Positions 1 to 8,503 are shown, counted from the first letter of the stretch. The stretch: 64,000 nucleotides of DNA from JAWKWH01 sp963669415 (GCA_963669415.2 CAXXPS010000002.1:806001-870000), one strand, 5' to 3'. The notes: generated from the letters alone by a model not told the origin. A program made the numbers and translations.

Positions 1-2
1 TC

Positions 3-74
3 CAGAAACTGGGGCCGCTGACCATCGTCCTGACGTTGATCGCGGCCATCACCGCAGTTTGGGTGTTCGACTGA
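3..74 (+). CDS. C-terminal end of an unidentified membrane protein (partial)
   Basis: The first 72 bases read as one open frame of 23 codons ending in TGA, with the 5' part outside the window. The visible residues form a hydrophobic stretch (TIVLTLIAAITAVWVF) that looks like a C-terminal transmembrane helix. The stop lies 12 bases from the convergent stop of glyS. Too little is visible to name a family, and chance openness of such a short frame cannot be ruled out. Confidence 0.4.
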   Translation, partial: QKLGPLTIVLTLIAAITAVWVFD

Positions 75-86
75 GCGAAAAATGTC

Positions 87-2381
87 CTAGCCGGCGATCT
101 TTGAGAAATCCGCAACCTGACCCGTGGCAGCGCGAATTCGAGACAGCAGCGCCAGGCGGTTGGCGCGCACCGTCTCTTCTTCGACATTGACCATGACGTG
201 ATCGAAGAAGGCATCGATCGGCTGGCGCAGCTGCGCCATGAAACTCATCGCTTTTTCATAGTCCTCGGCCGCGATGGCATCTGCGGCAAATTTTTCCGCT
301 TCCTCCAGACTGTCGAACAGCGCCCGCTCCTCGTCAGAGTCAAAGAGCGCCGGATCGACCTCTGAGGCGATTTTCGTGCCCTTTTTCTCCTCAGCGGAGA
401 GGATGTTGGCGGCTCGCTTGGTGCCGGCAAGAAGGTTGGTGCCGTCATCGGTAGCGAGAAACGTGCCGAGCGCATCGACGCGGCGGACGATGAGCAGGAG
501 ATCGTCGGATTCAGGCGTGATGACAGCATCGATCAGATCATGCCGCGCCCCGGAATCGCGCAGATAGACTTTCAGACGGTCGTGGAAGAAGGAGAGGAGG
601 TCCGCGGCCACCTCTGGTGCGCCTTCAAGTTCACCGACATCCACACCGAGCATTATTGCCAAAGGTCGCAATTCGTTTGCCATCTTTTTGGCAATTAGCC
701 GAAAATCAATTGCTCCCTCAGGTAATGCAATCCATCGTTCTCTTAATGTCCTGCTGTCTGATTGCCCTTCGATGTGTACAAAAACCGTCGCGATAGAGCC
801 CAGAAGCGATAGTCGAACCTCATTCTCAATCACAATCCGGATCACGCCCAGCGCCGCACGTCTGAGCGCGTAAGGGTCCTTGGAACCGGTTGGTTTTTCG
901 TCAATTGCCCAGAAACCGACCAGCGTGTCGAGCTTGTCGGCCAGCGCAACGGCTACCGAAACCGGCTCGGCGGGCACTGCATCTGACGGTCCCTGAGGGC
1001 GGTAATGTTCCTCAAGCGCGGCGGCGACGGAAGCACTCTCGCGCTGCAGTTCGGCATATTTGCGGCCCATCGCGCCTTGCAGTTCCGGGAACTCCCCGAC
1101 GACCTCAGTTGTCAAATCGGCCTTGGCCAGCACCGCAGCGCGGCGCGCCAATTCCGCATCGGCGCCGACAACCGGCGCCAGTTCCTCGGCCAATTGCGCA
1201 ATGCGCTGCACGCGCTCGCCCTGCGTTCCAAGCTTTGCATGGAAAGTGACACCCAGATGATCGAGCTTGGCCATGCGCTGGTCGAGCGGTTTTGACAGGT
1301 CGAGATCAAACTTCTCCGCCGACGGCTTCAACCCATCCAGATCGGGCAGATCGACCTGATCGGTCTGCCAGAAATGCACCGCGTCGGCGAGACGGGCGCG
1401 AACCACCTTGCCATTGCCGCGCGCAACCTCGGCGCCACCGTCGTTCGCCTCAATATTCGACACCAGGATGAACCGGTTGGTCAGTTCGTTCTCACCGGTC
1501 TTGCGGCAGACGAAGCATTTCTGGTTGGCCTTGATGGTCAGCCGGATGACCTCTGCCGGAATGTCGAGAAATTCATCTTCGAACTCACCCAGCAGCACTA
1601 CCGGCCATTCAACGAGACCGGCGACTTCCTCCAGCAGGCCTTCATCCTCGATCAGTTCCAGTCCGTTGGCGAAGGCGAGGTTCCTGGCGTCGGTGAGGAT
1701 GGTTTCCTTGCGGCGCTCGGCATCGAGAACCACTTTCGCCCGCTCAAGGCTGGCCGCGTAGTCGTCAAATCGGCGGACGGTGATAGCATCAGGCGCATGG
1801 TAGCGGTGACCGACTGTCTGATTGCCGGATTTGACTCCATCCACCTCGAAATCGACCGCCACCGGTTCTTCCGTCTCCGGGCCGAACGTGCACAGGATCG
1901 ACTGCAGCGGACGCACCCAGCGCAGCGAACCGGGCTTTGCCGATGCGGCACCCCAACGCATGGATTTCGGCCAGGCGAAATTCCTGATGATGGCGGGCAT
2001 GGCTTCAGCGATGATCTCCTCGGCCGCCCTGCCCGGCTTTTCGATCACCGCGACGTAGAAATCGCCCTTCTTGGGGTCGGAACGAATTTCAGCCTCATCG
2101 GCAGAAGCCAATCCCGCACCGCGGAGAAAACCTTCAACCGCCTTGTCCGGCGCGTCGGTTCGCGGGCCCTTGCGTTCCTCGCGAATATCCTTCGACCGCG
2201 CGGTCACTCCGCGAATGTCAAGCGCCAGACGGCGCGGTGTCCAGTATTCCCTGGCCGCCTCATAGGTCAGCCCGCCTTCGACAAGCGCGTCTGTGACAAG
2301 TTTTTTCAGATCACCTGCGGCGCGGCACTGCATACGCGCAGGTATCTCTTCGGATCGAAGTTCCAGCAACAGGTCGGGCAT
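87..2381 (-). CDS. glyS: glycine--tRNA ligase beta subunit
   Basis: Beta chain of the bacterial alpha2beta2 glycyl-tRNA synthetase, which charges tRNA-Gly in the cytoplasm with the GlyQ alpha chain. The 764-residue product starts with the family's typical MPDLLLELRSEEIPARM and ends in the anticodon-binding region (DALGTFLATDDGTNLLAGTK). At 764 residues it seems longer than most beta chains, which are nearer 690-700. The extra length may lie around residues 535-590, encoded by roughly 620-790, which is more AT-rich than the rest of the gene. glyQ lies about 1.6 kb upstream on the same strand, separated by small genes, so the two subunits are probably not one tight operon. The family assignment is secure. 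Confidence 0.97.
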   Translation of the reverse strand: MPDLLLELRSEEIPARMQCRAAGDLKKLVTDALVEGGLTYEAAREYWTPRRLALDIRGVTARSKDIREERKGPRTDAPDKAVEGFLRGAGLASADEAEIRSDPKKGDFYVAVIEKPGRAAEEIIAEAMPAIIRNFAWPKSMRWGAASAKPGSLRWVRPLQSILCTFGPETEEPVAVDFEVDGVKSGNQTVGHRYHAPDAITVRRFDDYAASLERAKVVLDAERRKETILTDARNLAFANGLELIEDEGLLEEVAGLVEWPVVLLGEFEDEFLDIPAEVIRLTIKANQKCFVCRKTGENELTNRFILVSNIEANDGGAEVARGNGKVVRARLADAVHFWQTDQVDLPDLDGLKPSAEKFDLDLSKPLDQRMAKLDHLGVTFHAKLGTQGERVQRIAQLAEELAPVVGADAELARRAAVLAKADLTTEVVGEFPELQGAMGRKYAELQRESASVAAALEEHYRPQGPSDAVPAEPVSVAVALADKLDTLVGFWAIDEKPTGSKDPYALRRAALGVIRIVIENEVRLSLLGSIATVFVHIEGQSDSRTLRERWIALPEGAIDFRLIAKKMANELRPLAIMLGVDVGELEGAPEVAADLLSFFHDRLKVYLRDSGARHDLIDAVITPESDDLLLIVRRVDALGTFLATDDGTNLLAGTKRAANILSAEEKKGTKIASEVDPALFDSDEERALFDSLEEAEKFAADAIAAEDYEKAMSFMAQLRQPIDAFFDHVMVNVEEETVRANRLALLSRIRAATGQVADFSKIAG

Positions 2382-2556
2382 GTGCGTTCGGCTAATTCAA
2401 TAAGACTGCGCGGGCCTTAGCAATTGCAGAACCCGATGTCATCCCGAAACCGGGCAATTGGCGAATTGGCTGAACGATCGATGAACCTGTGGGCCACGCC
2501 GGGTTCAGCTACGCGCCGGCATGATGGCCTCGGATACCTCCACAGGGGACAGAAAC

Positions 2557-2814
2557 ATGGCCACCGCCGCAGAAATTTCAACCGCTGATGAACCTTTTGG
2601 CGGCTGCGCGCGACAGATGGTCATGAAACGCTTCGCACTCATCATTCATCTGGCCGCACTCACCGTGCTTTTCACTACGCTGGCACAGCCCTATGCGGTG
2701 GAAAAACCCGCCGGCGTGCGCCGCGCGATCGAGACAGTGGCGAAGCGGGAGACGGTCCGACCGGCAATCAAACTAATCCTGCCCCATCATCTGCCGGCCA
2801 ATCCGGACCGCTGA
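2557..2814 (+). CDS. hypothetical small protein with one hydrophobic segment
   Basis: An 85-residue frame of no recognised family. I place the start at the ATG at 2557 because GGGGAC lies about 7 bases upstream; an in-frame ATG at 2521 has no visible ribosome site. Residues 25-45 (KRFALIIHLAALTVLFTTLA) form a signal- or anchor-like hydrophobic helix, followed by a basic tail. The frame lies between two leftward genes (glyS and the fasciclin gene) and ends just before a hairpin terminator at 2828-2853, which supports it being transcribed. Without homologues it stays tentative. Confidence 0.45.
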   Translation: MATAAEISTADEPFGGCARQMVMKRFALIIHLAALTVLFTTLAQPYAVEKPAGVRRAIETVAKRETVRPAIKLILPHHLPANPDR

Positions 2815-2827
2815 CCAGTCAAAAGCA

Positions 2828-2853
2828 AACAGGGCGCTCGATGGCGCCCTGTT
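2828..2853. terminator. hairpin terminator, probably bidirectional
   Basis: A perfect 10-bp stem (AACAGGGCGC pairing with GCGCCCTGTT) closes a 6-base loop. It lies between the stop of the small rightward gene (2814) and the stop of the leftward fasciclin gene (2876), where a shared terminator would be expected. No long T tract follows on either strand, so efficiency is uncertain. Confidence 0.6.
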
Positions 2854-2875
2854 GATAATCATATCACCTGCACAA

Positions 2876-3364
2876 TCAGTTCGACGGCAAAATGACCTTG
2901 TCGATGACGTGAATGACGCCGTTGTCGGCACGGATATCCGCAGCAACAACATTTGCGCCATCAACGGTGACGCCCGAACTCGACTTGGTGACGGCGATGG
3001 TGCGGTCGCCGCCGGCCTTGATCGTCTTGACGTGAATCTGGCGGCCCGGAAGCATGTTGGATGTCAGTTCGCGGCCAACAACATGATAGGTCAAGACCGC
3101 AACGAGTTGGTCCTTATTCTCCGGCTTCAGCAGCGTTTCGACCGTGCCTTCGGGCAGCGCTGCAAAAGCTTCGTCGGTGGGAGCGAAAACGGTCAGGTTT
3201 TCACCGGTTGCAAGCGCGTCGGCCAATCCAGCTGCCTGGGCAGCAGCAAGCAGGGTGCCGAACGTGCCAGCGCTTTTGGCGGTTTCAACAATGTTGGCTG
3301 CGTTGGCAGAAGCACCTGCGAACAGGGCGCACGAAAGGGTGGCTGCAAAAGCGAGTTTGCGCAT
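2876..3364 (-). CDS. secreted fasciclin (FAS1) domain protein
   Basis: A 162-residue protein with a signal peptide (MRKLAFAATLSCALFAGASANA) followed by a single FAS1 domain. The two conserved FAS1 blocks are visible: the H1-type LTVFAPTDEAFAAL at about residues 57-70 and the H2-type NGVIHVIDKVILP at the C-terminus. FAS1 domains serve in cell adhesion or surface interactions, and bacterial single-domain forms are secreted or periplasmic. GGAGGAAACC just before the ATG is a strong ribosome site. The gene appears to be transcribed alone, bounded by the hairpin at 2828-2853. The family is certain, the biological role unknown. Confidence 0.93.
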   Translation of the reverse strand: MRKLAFAATLSCALFAGASANAANIVETAKSAGTFGTLLAAAQAAGLADALATGENLTVFAPTDEAFAALPEGTVETLLKPENKDQLVAVLTYHVVGRELTSNMLPGRQIHVKTIKAGGDRTIAVTKSSSGVTVDGANVVAADIRADNGVIHVIDKVILPSN

Positions 3365-3551
3365 GGTTTCCTCCAGGGAATATGTGGATCAAGGCACCGG
3401 GGTATCGCCCGATGCGCCGATTGCAATCGCGCAATCGATGGAGGGAATTACGCGGCTATCTGCGGTCGGATCAGCGAATTTGAAAATTTTTTTTCAGACG
3501 AATTTTTTGTGATCCGGGGCTCACTCCAGCCCGTACACGCAAATTCGGCCG

Positions 3552-3791
3552 CTAAAGGGATTTGTGGCTGCCGTCGCAGAATGGTTGGCCATCGGTCTGC
3601 TTGCAGGCGCAGAAAAACTTCGCTCCCGATGCTTCCGCAGTCCACTTCAACGGCGTGAAATCGGACCCCTTGTGGGAACCATCGCAGAACGGTTGATTTG
3701 CCGACTTCCCACAAGCGCACCAGAAGTAGCTTTTGCCTTCTTCAACTTCGACTTTCAGAGGTGCCGTCGCAGCTACTTTTCCTTTTGGCAT
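3552..3791 (-). CDS. CDGSH iron-sulfur domain protein (two motifs)
   Basis: A 79-residue cytoplasmic protein carrying two tandem CDGSH-type 2Fe-2S sites. The first uses Cys25, Cys27, Cys36 and His40; the second Cys61, Cys63, Cys72 and His76. Both keep the three-Cys/one-His ligand set of the mitoNEET family, so each half should bind a redox-active, pH-labile cluster. AGGAGACAATA before the ATG is a good ribosome site. Small bacterial double-CDGSH proteins are linked to redox or iron handling, but no specific partner is visible here. Confidence 0.92.
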   Translation of the reverse strand: MPKGKVAATAPLKVEVEEGKSYFWCACGKSANQPFCDGSHKGSDFTPLKWTAEASGAKFFCACKQTDGQPFCDGSHKSL

Positions 3792-3877
3792 TATTGTCTC
3801 CTGAGATTCTGTTTTGTCTGGCCGAAGCTAAACGGTTCTCGGCGGGAAATGAAGCCATCGATGCAATTGACACTTAG

Positions 3878-3919
3878 AGCATTTTTCGCTCATGCGGAAT
3901 CAAATGAGCGAAAAATGCT
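3878..3919. repeat. perfect 16-bp-stem palindrome, related to the 14-kb repeat
   Basis: Left arm 3878-3893 and right arm 3904-3919 are exact reverse complements around the 10-base loop GCGGAATCAA. The arms contain GAGCGAAAAATG, also present at 73-84 and, inverted, at 14083-14094. Bases 3920-3981, running up to the glyQ stop, continue with a block (GGCGTTGTTGCGGTT, then a small hairpin and CCGCAAAACG) resembling the inside of the 13897-14307 element. This looks like a shortened copy of that repeat family, and it could also end glyQ transcription. Confidence 0.7.
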
Positions 3920-3981
3920 TCAACGATTCCAATCGGACAAAGGCGTTGTTGCGGTTCAAAGAACCCGCAAAACGTCCTGGT

Positions 3982-4938
3982 TCAATCTCGGGCCGCGCCC
4001 GGCATCTCCGCGCCCCCTGCTTCGGTTAGCAAAAATGCTTCACCGCAAGCCTTGGCCAGTTCTCGGACGCGCAGAATGTAGCTCTGGCGCTCGGTTACTG
4101 AAATGACGCCACGGGCATCCAGCAGATTGAAAACGTGTGACGCCTTGATGCACTGGTCATAGGCAGGCAGCACGCAGCGATGGATTGCGCTTTTCTCGTT
4201 CGGAGCGCCCGATGAGAGCAGCGCCCGGCACTCGCCTTCCGCATCCTCAAAATGCTTCAGCAGCATCTCCGTATCGGCGAGTTCGAAGTTGTGGCGGGAA
4301 TATTCCTGTTCGGCCTGCAGGAACACCTCACCATAGGTGACCTTCGAATTACCTCCGCCGCCATTGAAGTTGAGATCGTAAACGTTGTCGACGCCCTGCA
4401 CATACATGGCAAGCCGTTCCAGCCCGTAGGTGAGCTCGCCGGAAACGGGCGCACATTCGATGCCGCATACCTGCTGGAAATAGGTGAATTGCGAAACCTC
4501 CATGCCGTCGCACCAGCACTCCCAGCCAAGGCCCCACGCGCCAAGTGTCGGGCTTTCCCAGTCGTCCTCGACAAAGCGGATGTCGTGGAGCAGCGGATCA
4601 ATGCCAATCGCGTCGAGCGACCCGAGATAAAGTTCCTGCAAATCAGGCGGATTTGGCTTCAGGATCACCTGATATTGATAATAGTGCTGCAGCCGGTTGG
4701 GGTTTTCTCCGTAGCGGCCGTCCTTGGGACGGCGTGACGGCTGCACATAGGCCGCGTTCCACGGCTTTGGGCCGAGCGATCGCAAGGTGGTTGCCGGGTG
4801 AAAGGTGCCGGCACCGACCTCCATGTCGTATGGCTGCAGAACCACACAGCCCTGCCGCGCCCAATATTCGTTCAGCGCAAATATCAGGCCCTGAAATGAC
4901 TGTCTCGGGTCGAGATGGGGCGGTCGCTCGTCTGGCAC
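3982..4938 (-). CDS. glyQ: glycine--tRNA ligase alpha subunit
   Basis: Catalytic alpha chain of glycyl-tRNA synthetase, 318 residues from the chosen start. It shows class II signatures, including the block VVLQPYDMEVGAGTFHPAT and the stretch FVEDDWESPTLGAWGLGWE. I chose the GTG at 4938, preceded by GGGAAG at 6 bases, because the protein then begins close to the conserved HLDPRQSFQGL. A GTG at 4986 in the same frame would add 16 unusual residues and has no ribosome site. The gene ends directly against a palindromic repeat. It works with GlyS, encoded downstream. Confidence 0.96.
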   Translation of the reverse strand: MPDERPPHLDPRQSFQGLIFALNEYWARQGCVVLQPYDMEVGAGTFHPATTLRSLGPKPWNAAYVQPSRRPKDGRYGENPNRLQHYYQYQVILKPNPPDLQELYLGSLDAIGIDPLLHDIRFVEDDWESPTLGAWGLGWECWCDGMEVSQFTYFQQVCGIECAPVSGELTYGLERLAMYVQGVDNVYDLNFNGGGGNSKVTYGEVFLQAEQEYSRHNFELADTEMLLKHFEDAEGECRALLSSGAPNEKSAIHRCVLPAYDQCIKASHVFNLLDARGVISVTERQSYILRVRELAKACGEAFLLTEAGGAEMPGAARD

Positions 4939-5040
4939 AGCATGCTTCCCGTGTGGATACACAAAAGAGGTAGCGCCGAGTGCCACGCGAAACCGGTTCG
5001 GTCAAGATGCCGGGATATCTGCTGGATCGTGAAATTTGCG

Positions 5041-5098
5041 GAGAACCGGAACCAGTGCGGGCCGGGGTGCGGCGTGGCCCGTGTCGGTTCCGGTTCTC
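5041..5098. repeat. long inverted repeat between glyQ and the radical SAM gene
   Basis: Arms GAGAACCGGAACC (5041-5053) and GGTTCCGGTTCTC (5086-5098) are perfect inverted copies, with further pairing inside (GGGCC at 5059-5063 with GGCCC at 5076-5080). It sits in the 300-base gap between two leftward genes. It may end transcription of the upstream radical SAM gene, but no T tract follows. The rest of the gap shows nothing I can name. Confidence 0.55.
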
Positions 5099-5238
5099 TC
5101 GCGCTTTCTTCCCGGTCTTGAGAGGGGCGGGGAACCCGGGAAGACACCGTCGGGCCGCTGAGTTCGGGGAGGGGAAGCCTGACGGGATTTGTTGTCCGCG
5201 ACATTAGTGCGTCAATGTGCGGACCGATGTGACTGCCG

Positions 5239-6417
5239 TCACAACAGTTTTAATTGCTTGCTCATTGCTCCGGGTGGAGAAAACAGATCGCTGCGCAATT
5301 CCATTTTCTGCGTATTCAATCCAAGGCGCTTGGCAGCGATCTCAAAGCGGCGCCCGATCTGCCATGCATAAGGACCGGAACCGCGCAATCGCTTGCCCCA
5401 TTCGGAATCGTAATCCTTGCCGCCACGCATGGACCGGATCAGCGACAGAACATGCCGATAGCGATCCGGATAGTGGCGAAGCAGCCATTCCTTGAACACC
5501 GGGCTGACCTCCAGCGGCAGGCGCAGCAATATATAGCCCGCTTCGCTCGCACCCGCCGCCTTGGCTGAGTCCAGTATGCGTTCCAGTTCGGAATCATTGA
5601 GGCCCGGAACCATTGGCGCAGCCATGACTGAAACCGGTATTCCGGCCTCGCTCATCTGCTTCAGAGCTTCCAGCCTTTTTGACGGGGTAGCCGCCCGCGG
5701 TTCCATCGTCCGTGACAATTTGCGATCGAGCGTCGTTACCGACAACGCCACCTTGGCCAGGCCCCGTTCGGACATGCGCGACAGGATATCGATATCGCGG
5801 GTGACCAGAGCAGATTTGGTAACAATGGCAACCGGATGATTGTGCGCGTCGAGAACCTCGAGGATGTCGCGCATGATGCGCCATTTTTTCTCGACCGGCT
5901 GGTAGGGGTCGGTGTTGGTACCGATTGCAATCGTCGCCGGTTTGTAATCCTTTCGCGCCAGTTCACGCTCCAGCAATCTGGCCGCATCCGGTTTGGCAAA
6001 GAGCTTTGATTCAAAATCCAGCCCCGCAGACAAGCCCATGAATGCGTGCGTCGGACGCGCAAAACAGTAAACACATCCATGCTCGCAACCGCGATAAGGA
6101 TTGATCGACCGGTCGAAGGAAATATCGGGCGATGTATTACGGGAGATGATCGTGCGTGGGCGTTCGACCTGAACTTCCGTCTTGAATGGCGGAAGTTCCT
6201 CCAGCGACTGCCAGCCATCATCAAACACATGGCGGGTACGCGGTTCGAACCTGCCGGACGGATTGATGGCCGACGCCCTGCCCCGCCGTCTTTCTCCACC
6301 GACACGCAAACCACTGGCATCGACCAGATTGTTGGCGGCTTGTCCCCGCCGCATTCCAGCGTTGCGGGCGACTTCGCCGTGGAATGCTTCCTGGTCCGCT
6401 CGATCGATGGCTTCCAT
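5239..6417 (-). CDS. PA0069-family radical SAM protein
   Basis: A 392-residue radical SAM enzyme of the SplB-related PA0069 group. The cluster-binding Cys triad is CEHGCVYC at about residues 110-117, in the family's usual context NPYRGCEHGCVYCFARPTH. A GTNTDPYQP block typical of this group follows. The chemistry should start with reductive cleavage of S-adenosylmethionine; the substrate of the family is not established. It stands alone on the minus strand, with about 170 bases of AT-richer sequence separating its start from the end of moaB. The family assignment is confident, the function open. Confidence 0.92.
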   Translation of the reverse strand: MEAIDRADQEAFHGEVARNAGMRRGQAANNLVDASGLRVGGERRRGRASAINPSGRFEPRTRHVFDDGWQSLEELPPFKTEVQVERPRTIISRNTSPDISFDRSINPYRGCEHGCVYCFARPTHAFMGLSAGLDFESKLFAKPDAARLLERELARKDYKPATIAIGTNTDPYQPVEKKWRIMRDILEVLDAHNHPVAIVTKSALVTRDIDILSRMSERGLAKVALSVTTLDRKLSRTMEPRAATPSKRLEALKQMSEAGIPVSVMAAPMVPGLNDSELERILDSAKAAGASEAGYILLRLPLEVSPVFKEWLLRHYPDRYRHVLSLIRSMRGGKDYDSEWGKRLRGSGPYAWQIGRRFEIAAKRLGLNTQKMELRSDLFSPPGAMSKQLKLL

Positions 6418-6587
6418 GCTTCTGCTCCAGTAAGGACCGTGCTCGCGATCTAAAATTCGATGAATCTATTCCTATTCCACAAATGAGAACAAAGCAAGAA
6501 CTTTTTTGCACAAACGAGTCATGACCTCCACCCGGAAAGCCAAGCATACCTTCCGGAGCGCACTACCTACCGATTTGAATTTACTTG

Positions 6588-7139
6588 TTATTTCCCGCTA
6601 CGCCGCAGGTGCTCATCAAGCCGCGGCATGATTTCGACGAAATTGCATGGCATGTGCCGGTAATCCAGCTGCGCCTCCAAAATTCCGTCCCAGGCATCTT
6701 TGCAGGCGCCAGGGGAGCCGGGCAAAACGAAGACATAGGTCGCGTTGATAACGCCGCCTGTTGCGCGCGATTGTACCGTCGAGGTGCCGATTTTTTCGTA
6801 TGAGATACGGTGAAAAACGGCGGAAAAACCGTCCATCGTCTTTTCGAACAACGGTTCGACCGCTTCCGGGGTGACATCACGGCCGGTAAATCCTGTCCCG
6901 CCTGTAGTGATGATCACGTCAATCGAATCGTCCTTCGACCAGTTGATAACGGTGTAGCGAATCGCCTCGACATCGTCAGGAACGATACTTCTCTTCTCCA
7001 GGCGGTGACCTGCGGATTTGATTCGCTCAGTCAGCGTATTGCCGGACTTGTCGTCCTCAAGCGAGCGGGTGTCGGACACGGTCAACACGGCGATTCCAAC
7101 CGGTATGAATTCGCGTTCTTTGGGTCCGCCATGCGCCAT
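6588..7139 (-). CDS. moaB: molybdenum cofactor biosynthesis protein B
   Basis: A 183-residue MoaB/MogA-fold protein of molybdopterin biosynthesis, thought to act in adenylylation of molybdopterin before metal insertion. The family blocks are visible: LTVSDTRSLEDDKSG near the N-terminus, the glycine-rich TTGGTGFTGRD loop at about residues 79-89, and VFVLPGSPGACKDAW near the C-terminus. The start is an ATG with GGAG about 10 bases upstream. The 28 bases before it lead into a short inverted-repeat element at 7168. No other cofactor genes are adjacent. Confidence 0.93.
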   Translation of the reverse strand: MAHGGPKEREFIPVGIAVLTVSDTRSLEDDKSGNTLTERIKSAGHRLEKRSIVPDDVEAIRYTVINWSKDDSIDVIITTGGTGFTGRDVTPEAVEPLFEKTMDGFSAVFHRISYEKIGTSTVQSRATGGVINATYVFVLPGSPGACKDAWDGILEAQLDYRHMPCNFVEIMPRLDEHLRRSGK

Positions 7140-7167
7140 TGCCGTAATATCTCCGTTCTGCCGGGAC

Positions 7168-7435
7168 TAGGACATGAACTCACAAACAGGGTCAAAATGG
7201 CGCCGGAACCGCAAAACAAAGCCAGGAGAAAGTCGAAAAGCGAGGCCTACCCCTCGGTTGAGGCCTTCGACGACGGTTTGCAAAGCGGTTACGAGCGTCC
7301 GGAGGATATGGCAAATTTGCCCGGCTATCGCGTCGCAAGCTTTTGAAAACCGGACGGTTTCCTGCAAGCTTTCTCCTAATATCCAACCAAATTTGCGCAT
7401 ACCATTGTTGATCCTGTTTGTGAGTCCATGTCCTA
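7168..7435. mobile_element. 268-bp MITE-like element with ~30-bp terminal inverted repeats and TA ends
   Basis: The left end (from 7168) and the reverse complement of the right end (to 7435) share about 30 bases with two mismatches and one indel; the common core is ACTCACAAACAGG. Each end carries the dinucleotide TA, consistent with a TA target duplication. The element has no convincing coding frame and its right end touches the ispE stop codon at 7436-7438. Short length, terminal inverted repeats, TA ends and intergenic position fit a miniature inverted-repeat element moved by an IS630-like or other TA-targeting transposase; the transposase link is inference. Confidence 0.7.
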
Positions 7436-8314
7436 TTATGAAGCCCCGGTTTCGACCGCCTTTACAAACCATTGCGGATGACCGCTGGCAATTATCCTTT
7501 CGGCCGCCAACGCGTCATCCGTATTCTCAAAAATGCCAAAACAGGTGGCTCCCGAGCCTGTCATTCGGGCCAATACCGCACCTGAGCCCTCAAGGGCGCG
7601 AAGGGATTCAGCGATTTCAGGTGCGACGGATTCTGCAGGCGGCTGAAGATCGTTCCGGGTGGATTTGAGCCAGTCGATCAACGAGGTGTCCGACAGGTCG
7701 CCTGGCAACGCAGGCAGCGGCGGGTTCTGTTTGCTTTTCAGCCTGGCGAAGATATCGCCTGTCGGGACCGGAACTCCGGGATTGACCAAAACCATTACCA
7801 GCGAAGGAAAATTGGCAATGGTTTCAATCGCCTCGCCGATGCCACGCGCAATGAGCGGAACTGCATGAACGCACATTGGGATGTCCGCGCCTAGCGGTAA
7901 GCCGGTTTCGGACAGATTTACGCTTTCCATTCCCAACTGCCAGTGCCTGGAAAGCAGAATCAGCGCGGCAGCCGCGTCACTTGACCCACCGCCCAATCCG
8001 GCAGCGACCGGCAGGTTCTTTTCCAACCGGATTGCTACCGGACCGGCTGCTGTTTCAGCGAAACCGGTGCGAAGAGCATCGCGGGCTGCAATGACCAGAT
8101 TTTGCTTGCTTGCCGGAACCGCCTTGGCAAATGGCCCGCAAATCTCAAATTCATCGCGCATGGAATCAAAGGCGAACAGCCGGTCGCCGCCTTCGGCAAA
8201 AACGCAAAGGGTTTCAATCAGATGATAGCCGTCCGTCTTTTGCCCGACGACATGCAGCGCCAGATTGATTTTTGCAGGAGCGAGGATACCAGCTGGCGTG
8301 TTGAGGTGCGGCAA
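7436..8314 (-). CDS. ispE: 4-(cytidine 5'-diphospho)-2-C-methyl-D-erythritol kinase
   Basis: GHMP-family kinase of the non-mevalonate (MEP) isoprenoid pathway, phosphorylating CDP-methylerythritol. The 292-residue product has the N-terminal APAKINLALHVVGQKTDGYH block and the ATP-binding PVAAGLGGGSSDAAAAL loop at about residues 104-120. The start is a TTG; AAGGA about 7 bases upstream overlaps the end of the preceding small gene at 8318, implying co-transcription. The stop codon abuts a MITE-like element, which may supply the 3' end of the message. A polyprenyl diphosphate synthase of the same wider pathway is 2.5 kb away. Confidence 0.95.
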   Translation of the reverse strand: MPHLNTPAGILAPAKINLALHVVGQKTDGYHLIETLCVFAEGGDRLFAFDSMRDEFEICGPFAKAVPASKQNLVIAARDALRTGFAETAAGPVAIRLEKNLPVAAGLGGGSSDAAAALILLSRHWQLGMESVNLSETGLPLGADIPMCVHAVPLIARGIGEAIETIANFPSLVMVLVNPGVPVPTGDIFARLKSKQNPPLPALPGDLSDTSLIDWLKSTRNDLQPPAESVAPEIAESLRALEGSGAVLARMTGSGATCFGIFENTDDALAAERIIASGHPQWFVKAVETGAS

Positions 8315-8317
8315 ACC

Positions 8318-8503
8318 TCAATCCTTTTGCACGCGATATTCGCCGGTCTCGGGGTCCTGGACCAATGTTCCATGGGCGCGGTTTTCTGCCTCTTCCTCGG
8401 CGCGCCGGACGCGTTTGTGCACACGTTCAGCTTCACGCAGAAACGCCTTGTAGCCAATCCAGCCGACGACGGCTGCAGCAGCAAAGACAAGAAATTGCGG
8501 CAT
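8318..8503 (-). CDS. small conserved membrane protein, unknown function
   Basis: A 61-residue protein: an N-terminal membrane segment (QFLVFAAAAVVGWIGYKAF, about residues 3-21), a strongly charged, probably helical stretch rich in Arg and Glu (about 23-43), and a short tail. I chose the ATG at 8503 because AGGGAAAG lies just upstream; a longer frame to 8560 lacks a ribosome site and adds a charged region before the helix. It ends 3 bases before the ispE start, so the two are probably co-translated. I do not recognise a characterised family. Confidence 0.7.
   Translation of the reverse strand: MPQFLVFAAAAVVGWIGYKAFLREAERVHKRVRRAEEEAENRAHGTLVQDPETGEYRVQKD

Noticed and set aside
1374..2420. 348-codon plus-strand frame opposite glyS
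   Set aside because: Antisense shadow of a GC-rich coding gene; the minus strand encodes a clear GlyS.
5041..5098. Hairpin upstream of glyQ as a T-box riboswitch
   Set aside because: T-boxes are essentially absent from alphaproteobacteria, and no specifier loop or T-box sequence is visible.
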